Below, piece after piece: positions 1-5,011 of a DNA stretch of 12,532 nucleotides. The notes beneath the pieces are model-generated. The model had not been told where the DNA came from and made no database searches. It saw only the letters and a list, made by a program, of their open reading frames with translations. A program made the position numbers and the translations under genes. The stretch is from GCA-2716945 sp964342835 (GTDB lineage Bacteria > Pseudomonadota > Gammaproteobacteria > GCA-002705445 > GCA-002716945): the NCBI GenBank assembly GCA_964342835.1, contig CAYFGJ010000027.1, forward strand, positions 1 to 12,532. The letters are read 5' to 3'. Positions within the stretch are counted from its first letter, which is position 1. The number at the start of each line of letters is the position of its first letter.

Positions 1-120
1 GAGATTTTTAAAAGATGATTTATAAATTATTTCAGCAATTTTTAATGTTATGTCATGTGATCTTTCCGGATCAATTAAAAAAGCTATACGTTGGTATATA
101 TTAAAAAATAATTTGTTCAT
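1..120 (-). CDS. pyrD: Dihydroorotate dehydrogenase (quinone), N-terminal fragment
   Basis: Only the first 40 codons are in the window; the gene runs off the left edge. The reading frame on the minus strand begins at the ATG at 118-120 and stays open to base 1. The translation has an amphipathic start followed by LIDPERSHD (residues 15-23), which matches the LDPERAH motif that opens class 2 (membrane-associated, quinone-linked) dihydroorotate dehydrogenases, where the N-terminal helices dock on the inner membrane. The family oxidises dihydroorotate to orotate in pyrimidine synthesis. The FMN and catalytic regions lie outside the window, so the call rests on this short motif. A TATAAT element (minus strand, 158-163) lies about 40 bases upstream of the ATG. 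The gene is divergent from the rubrerythrin gene and shares a 152-base regulatory region with it. Confidence 0.75.
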   Translation of the reverse strand, partial: MNKLFFNIYQRIAFLIDPERSHDITLKIAEIIYKSSFKNL

Positions 121-136
121 TTATCTTTAAAGCATT

Positions 137-155
137 GTAAATAAGAATCATTATC
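137..155. promoter_or_regulatory. Fur-box-like sequence between pyrD and the rubrerythrin gene
   Basis: The 19 bases match the classical Fur consensus GATAATGATAATCATTATC at 15 positions, with one half (AATCATTATC, 146-155) perfect. It lies just downstream of the possible pyrD -10 and about 27 bases upstream of the rubrerythrin -35. In such AT-rich DNA a partial match can arise by chance, so this is a candidate only. Confidence 0.4.
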
Positions 156-157
156 AC

Positions 158-163
158 ATTATA
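158..163 (-). promoter_or_regulatory. Possible pyrD -10 element
   Basis: The minus strand reads TATAAT here. A TTGTCA at 183-188 could serve as -35, but the 19-base spacing is not ideal. It would start transcription near base 151, inside the Fur-box-like sequence, about 30 bases before the pyrD ATG. Confidence 0.4.
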
Positions 164-181
164 AGGTCTATCAGAAAAATA

Positions 182-210
182 TTGACAACTTTTATTTATA
201 AATTTAGAAT
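182..210 (+). promoter_or_regulatory. Sigma70 promoter of the rubrerythrin gene
   Basis: A perfect -35 TTGACA (182-187) is separated by 17 bases from TAGAAT (205-210), one mismatch from TATAAT. This is the best promoter match in the window. Transcription is expected to start near base 217, giving a leader of about 56 bases. The -10 element is embedded in the palindromic operator at 203-219. Confidence 0.75.
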
Positions 211-219
211 GATTCTAAA
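203..219. promoter_or_regulatory. PerR/Irr-type palindromic operator over the rubrerythrin -10
   Basis: The sequence TTTAGAAT-G-ATTCTAAA is a perfect 8-1-8 inverted repeat. It has the 7-1-7 layout of operators bound by the PerR and Irr branches of the Fur superfamily. It covers the -10 hexamer and the expected transcription start, so a bound repressor would block RNA polymerase. The gene for a cysteine-free PerR/Irr-like regulator lies about 2.4 kb away (2636-3034). The pairing of regulator and site is inferred. Confidence 0.65.
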
Positions 220-249
220 CTATAGTTTTTTTATCTTATGCTATAGTTT
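217..249 (+). promoter_or_regulatory. 5'-terminal stem-loop in the rubrerythrin mRNA leader
   Basis: AAACTATAG (217-225) pairs perfectly with CTATAGTTT (241-249) to give a 9-bp stem with a 15-base loop. The stem begins at the predicted transcription start and leaves the Shine-Dalgarno free. Terminal hairpins of this kind can protect abundant mRNAs from 5'-dependent decay. The first arm plus three bases is itself a 12-bp palindrome, so a DNA-level role is also possible. Confidence 0.45.
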
Positions 250-272
250 ACAACTTTATAAAGGAGAAAAAT

Positions 273-689
273 ATGAGTTTAAAAGGATCAAAGACTGAAC
301 AAAACCTAAAGGATGCTTTTGCAGGCGAATCTCAAGCCAATAGAAGATATCTATACTTTGCAGCTAAAGCTGATGTAGAAGGTCAAAACGACGTAGCAAC
401 TGTTTTTAGATCAACAGCTGAAGGTGAGACTGGTCATGCCCATGGACATCTTGAATATCTTGAAAAAGAATGTGGAGATCCAGCAACTGGCGAACCGATT
501 GGTGATAGTGAAAAAAACTTAAAAGCTGCTATAGCGGGTGAAACACATGAATACACAGATATGTATCCTGGAATGGCAAAAACAGCTCGTGATGAAGGCT
601 TCGATGAAATAGCAGACTGGTTTGAAACTTTAGCGAAAGCCGAAAGATCGCACGCAAATAGATTCACAAAAGCACTCGAATCATTATAA
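273..689 (+). CDS. Rubrerythrin, diiron domain only (no rubredoxin domain)
   Basis: The 138-residue protein is a four-helix ferritin-like domain of the rubrerythrin family, which reduces hydrogen peroxide to water at a diiron centre in the cytoplasm. The expected ligands are visible: E19 (AGESQAN), E52 with H55 (EGETGH), E90 and E93 (GETHEY), and E124 with H127 (AERSH). Classical rubrerythrins carry a further C-terminal rubredoxin domain with two CxxC pairs; this protein stops before it and has a single cysteine (C67), so electrons must come from a partner. The start is fixed by AAGGAG at 261-266, the best ribosome-binding site in the window. G+C is near 40 % in the parts counted, clearly above its neighbours, which together with promoter, leader hairpin and SD suggests strong expression. 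It is followed by a terminator, then the Fe-S protein and DUF3501 genes. Confidence 0.92.
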   Translation: MSLKGSKTEQNLKDAFAGESQANRRYLYFAAKADVEGQNDVATVFRSTAEGETGHAHGHLEYLEKECGDPATGEPIGDSEKNLKAAIAGETHEYTDMYPGMAKTARDEGFDEIADWFETLAKAERSHANRFTKALESL

Positions 690-700
690 AGATAAAAAAT

Positions 701-733
701 TACATCCTTGATTTATTCAAGGATGTATATTTT
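701..733 (+). terminator. Rho-independent terminator after the rubrerythrin gene
   Basis: TACATCCTTGA (701-711) and TCAAGGATGTA (717-727) form a perfect 11-bp stem with a 5-base loop, followed by TATTTT. It ends only 18 bases before the next start codon, with no clear promoter between. The downstream pair is therefore either expressed by partial read-through at a lower level or from a weak promoter I cannot see. Confidence 0.8.
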
Positions 734-750
734 CGACATGGAGAAATAAC

Positions 751-2055
751 ATGGAAGGTGGTCTAAAAAAACCAGAACGATATACTGTTGATTGGAAACA
801 TCCAGATTATTTAAATAAAAATCTTTTTGAAAAGGAATTACGAAGAGTTTCTGAGGCATGTCATGGATGTAGGAGATGTGTAAGTCTATGTAACTCATTT
901 CCAACACTTTTTGATTTAATAGATAATTCAGAGAATTTTGAAGTTAGTGATGTCAAATATAATGATTTTTTTTCTGTAATTGATCATTGTTATTTATGTG
1001 ATTTATGTTTTCTGACTAAATGCCCATATGTTCCTCCTCATGAATGGGAAATTGATTTCCCACATCTCATGTTAAGAGGTAAACATATAAAATTTTCTAC
1101 AAACAAAACATCTATAAGAGATAAATTTCTTACTTCTACAGATATAATGGGAAATTTATTTTCTAGAAAGATAATTTCAAATATAATCAATTTTTTTAAT
1201 AAAATTAATGTTTTTAGAATATTAGTTGAAAAGATTATTGGAATACATAGAAATGCTCGATTACCACTATTTGTAGGAAAAACTGCAAAACAAATATATT
1301 CTCCTTTGAAAGAAAATAAATCTAAAAATGAAGAAAAAATTGCTATATTTTCTACTTGTTATCATAACTATAATGAACCAGTAGTGATTGGTGATTTTAT
1401 AAAAATATTACAATATAACAATATAGATGTAGAACTTATAAAAGATGACAATTGCTGTGGAATGCCTAAACTTGAATTAGGTGATTTATATACAGTTGAA
1501 AAAATGATGCATAAAAATCTCAAAATACTTCTTAAATATGTTGAAAAAGGATTTAAAATTATTGCACCAATACCATCTTGTGTTTTGATGTTCAAACAAG
1601 AATTACCATTACTATTTCCTGAAAATACTGATTTAGTTAAAATTTCTAAATCTTTTTATGATCCTTTTGAGTTTTTATATAAATTAAATAACGAGAATAA
1701 ATTAAATGTGAATTTTAAAAACGAATTAGGAAAGGTATTTTATCATGTATCATGTCATCAGAGGGTTCAAAATATTGGGTTACTAACTAAAAAAGTTTTA
1801 GAACTTATACCAAATACAAATGTTGAAGAAATAGAGAGGTGTTCTGGTCACGATGGTACATATGGGGTTAAAAAAGAAACTTTTGAAATAGCTATGAAAA
1901 TAGTTAAGCCTATTAAGAAAGCTTATGAACAATCATCGCATAAAATTTATACTAGTGATTGTTCTTTAGCAGCACATCATATAGAAAATTCATTAAATAA
2001 TAAAGTATCTCCAACTCATCCAATATCTCTATTGAGGACTGCTTATGGAATTTAA
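751..2055 (+). CDS. GlpC/HdrD-like iron-sulfur protein with two CCG-type domains
   Basis: The 434-residue protein has the layout of the GlpC/heterodisulfide-reductase subunit D family. The N-terminal ferredoxin-like part has two cysteine sets, C37-C40-C43-C47 and C80-C83-C86-C91, each suited to a [4Fe-4S] cluster. Two cysteine-rich (CCG) domains follow. The first has C203, C235-C236-G and C277; the second has C335, C364 in CSGHDGTYG, and C404, so its central CC pair is replaced by CS. Such proteins relay electrons, but the N-terminal clusters and CCG sites do not define the donor. There is no flavin domain and no signal peptide. GGAG at 740-743 sets the start. Position between rubrerythrin and DUF3501 suggests that it feeds electrons to the rubrerythrin; this is inferred. 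Automatic annotation as glycerol-3-phosphate dehydrogenase subunit C would probably be misleading, since no glpA or glpB is present. Confidence 0.82.
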   Translation: MEGGLKKPERYTVDWKHPDYLNKNLFEKELRRVSEACHGCRRCVSLCNSFPTLFDLIDNSENFEVSDVKYNDFFSVIDHCYLCDLCFLTKCPYVPPHEWEIDFPHLMLRGKHIKFSTNKTSIRDKFLTSTDIMGNLFSRKIISNIINFFNKINVFRILVEKIIGIHRNARLPLFVGKTAKQIYSPLKENKSKNEEKIAIFSTCYHNYNEPVVIGDFIKILQYNNIDVELIKDDNCCGMPKLELGDLYTVEKMMHKNLKILLKYVEKGFKIIAPIPSCVLMFKQELPLLFPENTDLVKISKSFYDPFEFLYKLNNENKLNVNFKNELGKVFYHVSCHQRVQNIGLLTKKVLELIPNTNVEEIERCSGHDGTYGVKKETFEIAMKIVKPIKKAYEQSSHKIYTSDCSLAAHHIENSLNNKVSPTHPISLLRTAYGI

Positions 2056-2635
2056 AACAAAAAAATTGATGTTAACAGATATGCTTTCTTTAGAAGATTA
2101 TGATAATCAACGAGAACAAATTAAGTCTCAAATAATAGATAACAAAAAAAGAAGAACAGTCAAAATAGGAGAAAATGTTGTTCTCCTTTTTGAGAATTAT
2201 GAGACTATTAAATATCAAGTCCAAGAAATGTTAAGAATTGAAAAGATTTTTCAAAAAGAATCTATTCAAGAAGAAATAGATGCATATAATCCTTTAATAC
2301 CAGATGGTAAGAATTTGAAAGCCACAATGCTTATTATGTATCCTAATGTAGAAGAAAGAAGAATAATGTTAAATAAATTACATGATATAGAAAATAAAGT
2401 ATGGATATCTGTCAAAGATAGTAAATTCTTTGGTATAGCTGATGAAGATTTAGACAGAGCTACGGAAAATAAAACATCGGCAGTACATTTTTTGCGTTTT
2501 GAATTAAATAAAAAAACTATTGAAGAATTTCAATTATCAAATGAAATAAAATTTGGTGTAGATCATCAAAATTATACTCATCAAACTATTATTTCATCCG
2601 AAATTAAAGAAAGTCTACAAAAAGATTTTTGGTGA
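2045..2635 (+). CDS. DUF3501 family protein
   Basis: The 196-residue protein matches the DUF3501 family from memory. Conserved stretches include KKRRTVKIG (34-42), LLFENYETIKYQVQEMLR (47-64), DAYNPLIPDG (79-88) and EDLDRATENKTSAVHFLRFE (134-153). It has no cysteines, no signal peptide and no membrane segment; the biochemical role is unknown. The gene overlaps the Fe-S protein gene by 11 bases, with GAGGA (2034-2038) inside that gene as ribosome-binding site, so the two are very likely translationally coupled and act together. DUF3501 genes commonly accompany rubrerythrin and the CCG-domain protein in proteobacteria (recollection), which suggests an accessory role in peroxide or iron-sulfur handling. 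Its stop codon directly abuts that of the convergent Fur-like gene. Confidence 0.85.
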   Translation: MEFKTKKLMLTDMLSLEDYDNQREQIKSQIIDNKKRRTVKIGENVVLLFENYETIKYQVQEMLRIEKIFQKESIQEEIDAYNPLIPDGKNLKATMLIMYPNVEERRIMLNKLHDIENKVWISVKDSKFFGIADEDLDRATENKTSAVHFLRFELNKKTIEEFQLSNEIKFGVDHQNYTHQTIISSEIKESLQKDFW

Positions 2636-3034
2636 TTATTTATTTTTCACCCTTAAAAGTACTTCAGCTTGTTCCAATTGAAGGTTTTTTGGTATTTCCG
2701 GTAATTTAGAAAATTCTATTCTATTATGATCAATATCACTTAGAGTATTAGTACTTGTATTATATATATGATAATGATGGTTCAAATTTGTATCATAGAA
2801 TTTTTTTTCGTTTTCAAGATGAATAGTTTTTAATAAACCTTTTGATTCAAATAATGATAAAGTATTATATATTGTGGCCTGAGAAATAGGTAATTTATTT
2901 TTTTGTATTTTATCAATTAAATCTGATGCGCTAAAATGTTGATGTTTAGCAAAAATTATATTTGATAACTGTAATCTTTGTTTTGTTGCAGTTACTCCAT
3001 GTTTTTTTAATAATTTTTGATATTGATCTTTCAT
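2636..3034 (-). CDS. Fur-superfamily regulator, Irr/PerR-like, without zinc cysteines
   Basis: The 132-residue protein has a winged-helix DNA-binding domain at residues 1-80 (TKQR at 17-20; HQHFSASDL at 31-39; recognition helix ISQATIYNTLSLF at 50-62). A metal-sensing dimerisation domain follows with YDTN (80-83), the histidine cluster H86-H87-H89 and D100/D102/H103. No cysteine occurs anywhere, so the structural four-cysteine zinc site of many Fur and PerR proteins is missing. This and the DTN...HHxH signature place it nearest Irr/PerR-type regulators, which respond to peroxide, haem or iron. It converges on DUF3501 with no intergenic base. The palindrome at 203-219 in front of the rubrerythrin gene is its most likely target, by inference. 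No Shine-Dalgarno is visible; a TATAAT lies 8 bases upstream of the ATG. Confidence 0.85.
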   Translation of the reverse strand: MKDQYQKLLKKHGVTATKQRLQLSNIIFAKHQHFSASDLIDKIQKNKLPISQATIYNTLSLFESKGLLKTIHLENEKKFYDTNLNHHYHIYNTSTNTLSDIDHNRIEFSKLPEIPKNLQLEQAEVLLRVKNK

Positions 3035-3042
3035 AATATATA

Positions 3043-3048
3043 ATTATA
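3043..3048 (-). promoter_or_regulatory. Possible -10 element of the Fur-like gene
   Basis: The minus strand reads TATAAT, ending 8 bases before the ATG, inside the palindrome ATATAATTATAT (3038-3049). No convincing -35 is seen. If used, it would give a leader of only a base or two, and the palindrome could allow autoregulation. AT-rich composition makes chance matches likely. Confidence 0.3.
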
Positions 3049-3074
3049 TCATCTAATTTTTTCTTTTGAATCAA

Positions 3075-3968
3075 TTATTTGTTCATATCTTTAATTATTT
3101 TATTTATTATTGAAGAATCCTTATTATTTAATTTATTTTTTATTACTTTGTCCATTAATGTATAAGCAAGCTTTGTCCCAGATAGACTTAATTTATTCAT
3201 ACTCACTAGTTTTTTAGCAATATCTAGATCTTTAAAATGTAAGCTTGCTTTGAATCCTGGTTTATAATTATTAATAATCATTCTTTCCCCATGTATTTCT
3301 AATATCTTACTATAAGCAAATCCACCTAATAATGCTTTTTGTACTAATTTCTGATTGCAGCCATTTTTTTTTGCTATTAATAAAATTTCACTAACTCCAA
3401 TCATAGTTTGTGCAACTAAAATTTGATTACATATTTTTGTAATTTGTCCTGATCCGCTTTTACCGATATATGTAATTTTATTTCCTAAAATTTGCAAAAT
3501 TGATTTTATTTTATTAAATATATGTTTTTCTCCACCTACCATGATTGATAAAGAACCATTTATAGCACCTATTTCACCGCCCGATACAGGAGCATCAATT
3601 AAATATATTTTTTTTCTTTTCAATTTATCATGTATTGATTTTGTAATTTTCGGTGAAATAGTACTCATATCTATTATTATAGTTCCCTGATTTAACTTTT
3701 TTATTAAACCATCTCTGCCTAATATTATATTTTTCACATCATTTGAATTGGGTAGATTCGTTATGATAATTTTAGCTGTATCAGCAACTTCTTCAATTGA
3801 TGAGCAATAAGTTCCTCCTAATTTTTTTATTTCTTTAATAACCGTTTTTTTTCTAGCAAAAAAATTAATTGAATAATTGTGTTTTAATAAGTTTTTGACC
3901 ATTGGTTTTCCCATAATACCAAGACCAATAAAACCAATAAGTTTGGAAGGTTTTTTATTCATATACAT
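3075..3968 (-). CDS. Beta-hydroxyacid dehydrogenase, tartronate-semialdehyde / 3-hydroxyisobutyrate type
   Basis: The 297-residue protein is a complete member of the 3-hydroxyisobutyrate dehydrogenase family, cytoplasmic NAD(P)-dependent reductases of small 2- or 3-hydroxyacids. Visible features are the Rossmann motif GFIGLGIMGKPM (12-23), the substrate-binding signature DAPVSGG (125-131) followed by GSLSIMVGG (138-146), the catalytic lysine K178 in GQITKICNQ with N181, and the C-terminal PGFKASLHFKDLDIA (237-251). The KDL segment and length favour the GarR/GlxR group (2-hydroxy-3-oxopropionate reductase), but substrate cannot be fixed from sequence, and no glyoxylate carboligase or hydroxypyruvate isomerase gene is nearby. 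Two candidate starts exist (M1 and M3); neither has a Shine-Dalgarno. The gene is divergent from holA across 32 bases, and ends 40 bases upstream of the Fur-like gene on the same strand. Confidence 0.85.
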   Translation of the reverse strand: MYMNKKPSKLIGFIGLGIMGKPMVKNLLKHNYSINFFARKKTVIKEIKKLGGTYCSSIEEVADTAKIIITNLPNSNDVKNIILGRDGLIKKLNQGTIIIDMSTISPKITKSIHDKLKRKKIYLIDAPVSGGEIGAINGSLSIMVGGEKHIFNKIKSILQILGNKITYIGKSGSGQITKICNQILVAQTMIGVSEILLIAKKNGCNQKLVQKALLGGFAYSKILEIHGERMIINNYKPGFKASLHFKDLDIAKKLVSMNKLSLSGTKLAYTLMDKVIKNKLNNKDSSIINKIIKDMNK

Positions 3969-3973
3969 GTTAT

Positions 3974-3979
3974 ATTATA
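3974..3979 (-). promoter_or_regulatory. Possible -10 element of the reductase gene
   Basis: The minus strand reads TATAAT, 5 bases before the first ATG (3968) and 11 before the second (3962). Start of transcription near 3967 would favour translation from the second ATG on a very short leader. No good -35 is seen, and the 32-base gap must also hold the holA promoter. Confidence 0.3.
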
Positions 3980-4000
3980 TATTATCTTTAAATTAATTAT

Positions 4001-5011
4001 ATGATACATGATTATAAAGGACTAATAGATACAAGAACCATACCTGAATCGTCTATTTATATGATACATGGTAATCCTAGAATTCTACAAAATGAAGTAG
4101 AAAAAAGAATAGAAAATTATTATAACAAGTATGAATTTTTGTCTAAGAAAAATTATATTATTGATGGAGACGCATCAATAGAAGATATAGAAAATGAATT
4201 ACAAAATTTATCGTTATTTGATACAAAAAAAATAATTACAATAAATATTGTCTCGAAAACATTACCAGTGAAAATTAAGAATTTATTGATGAAAAGCAAT
4301 ATACCAGAAAGTATCAAAATAATTCTTAAATTAAATAGACAGCAAAGCTCTTTTAAAAAAAATTCATTTTATCAAATGCTATCTAAATCAGAATCTATAA
4401 TAGAGATTTATGAATTAACTGGAATGTATTTGAAGAAATGGGTTAAAGATAAATTAATTAGGAATAAAATTGATTGCTCTGATGAATTATGCGAGCATCT
4501 TATTGAGAAGAATGAAGGCAATACTTTATCTATATTTCAGGAAATATATAAAATGACTTTACTTACAAAGAAATTTATTAATGAAAATATAAATAGAATG
4601 AACATTAATTATAAATTTAATGAATTTTCATTAATTGAAGCTATTCATGATTCTAATTTAATAAAGTCACATAAAATTATAGATTATTTAAAGCTTATCA
4701 ATGTTCAAAGACCATTCATTTTATTTCTTATAAACAATGAGATTAAAAAAATATATAATATAAAAAATAATAATGATGATTATTCTGTACCTAATTTCAA
4801 GCTAGAAATATACAAGAGATTAGCTAGTAAATATGAAAATTTTACACTGGAAAACTTTTTGAGTTTTTCACAGTTCATAGATTTAAATATTAAATCAAAT
4901 AAACATAAGATAGATACATGGCATTTGTTAAAAGTTCTTGTATCTTGTTTTATTCTTAATATCTCATCTAAAACTTATTATCAAGATACGAATGGAACGA
5001 TCTTCAATTAA
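4001..5011 (+). CDS. holA: DNA polymerase III subunit delta
   Basis: The 336-residue protein matches the delta subunit of the clamp loader, which opens the beta sliding clamp during replication. IYMIHGNPRILQNEVEKRI (19-37) corresponds to the family's N-terminal LYLVSGDEPLLVQEA-like segment, and IEKNEGNTLSIFQEIYKM in the second domain corresponds to the conserved EGNLLAAQQEIEKL helix. Length is normal for the family. It is strongly diverged and rich in Lys, Ile and Asn, as expected at this base composition. The ATG at 4001 leaves about 18 residues before the conserved strand, as in relatives; no Shine-Dalgarno is visible. In proteobacteria holA usually follows lptE; here it is the first gene of its strand, next to an unrelated divergent gene. 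The 3' end overlaps proA by 20 bases. Confidence 0.85.
   Translation: MIHDYKGLIDTRTIPESSIYMIHGNPRILQNEVEKRIENYYNKYEFLSKKNYIIDGDASIEDIENELQNLSLFDTKKIITINIVSKTLPVKIKNLLMKSNIPESIKIILKLNRQQSSFKKNSFYQMLSKSESIIEIYELTGMYLKKWVKDKLIRNKIDCSDELCEHLIEKNEGNTLSIFQEIYKMTLLTKKFINENINRMNINYKFNEFSLIEAIHDSNLIKSHKIIDYLKLINVQRPFILFLINNEIKKIYNIKNNNDDYSVPNFKLEIYKRLASKYENFTLENFLSFSQFIDLNIKSNKHKIDTWHLLKVLVSCFILNISSKTYYQDTNGTIFN

Noticed and set aside
434..667. Minus-strand open frame inside the rubrerythrin gene
   Set aside because: It is antisense to a gene with all family motifs, has no ribosome-binding site, and its translation resembles nothing known.
713..907. Minus-strand open frame over the terminator and the start of the Fe-S protein gene
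   Set aside because: It includes the rubrerythrin terminator stem and is antisense to the conserved first cysteine set; it is best explained as chance.
751..2055. Naming the Fe-S protein glpC
   Set aside because: The domain layout is GlpC-like, but no glpA or glpB neighbour exists and the rubrerythrin/DUF3501 context points to another role.
3035..3050. ATATAATTATAT palindrome before the Fur-like gene as a second PerR/Irr operator
   Set aside because: It lacks the G/C positions of the 203-219 site and simple A/T palindromes are frequent here; kept only as a possible -10 region.
4938..4991. Longer proA beginning at the in-frame ATG at 4938
   Set aside because: It would add 18 hydrophobic residues lying wholly over holA; homologous ProA proteins begin at the equivalent of the ATG at 4992.
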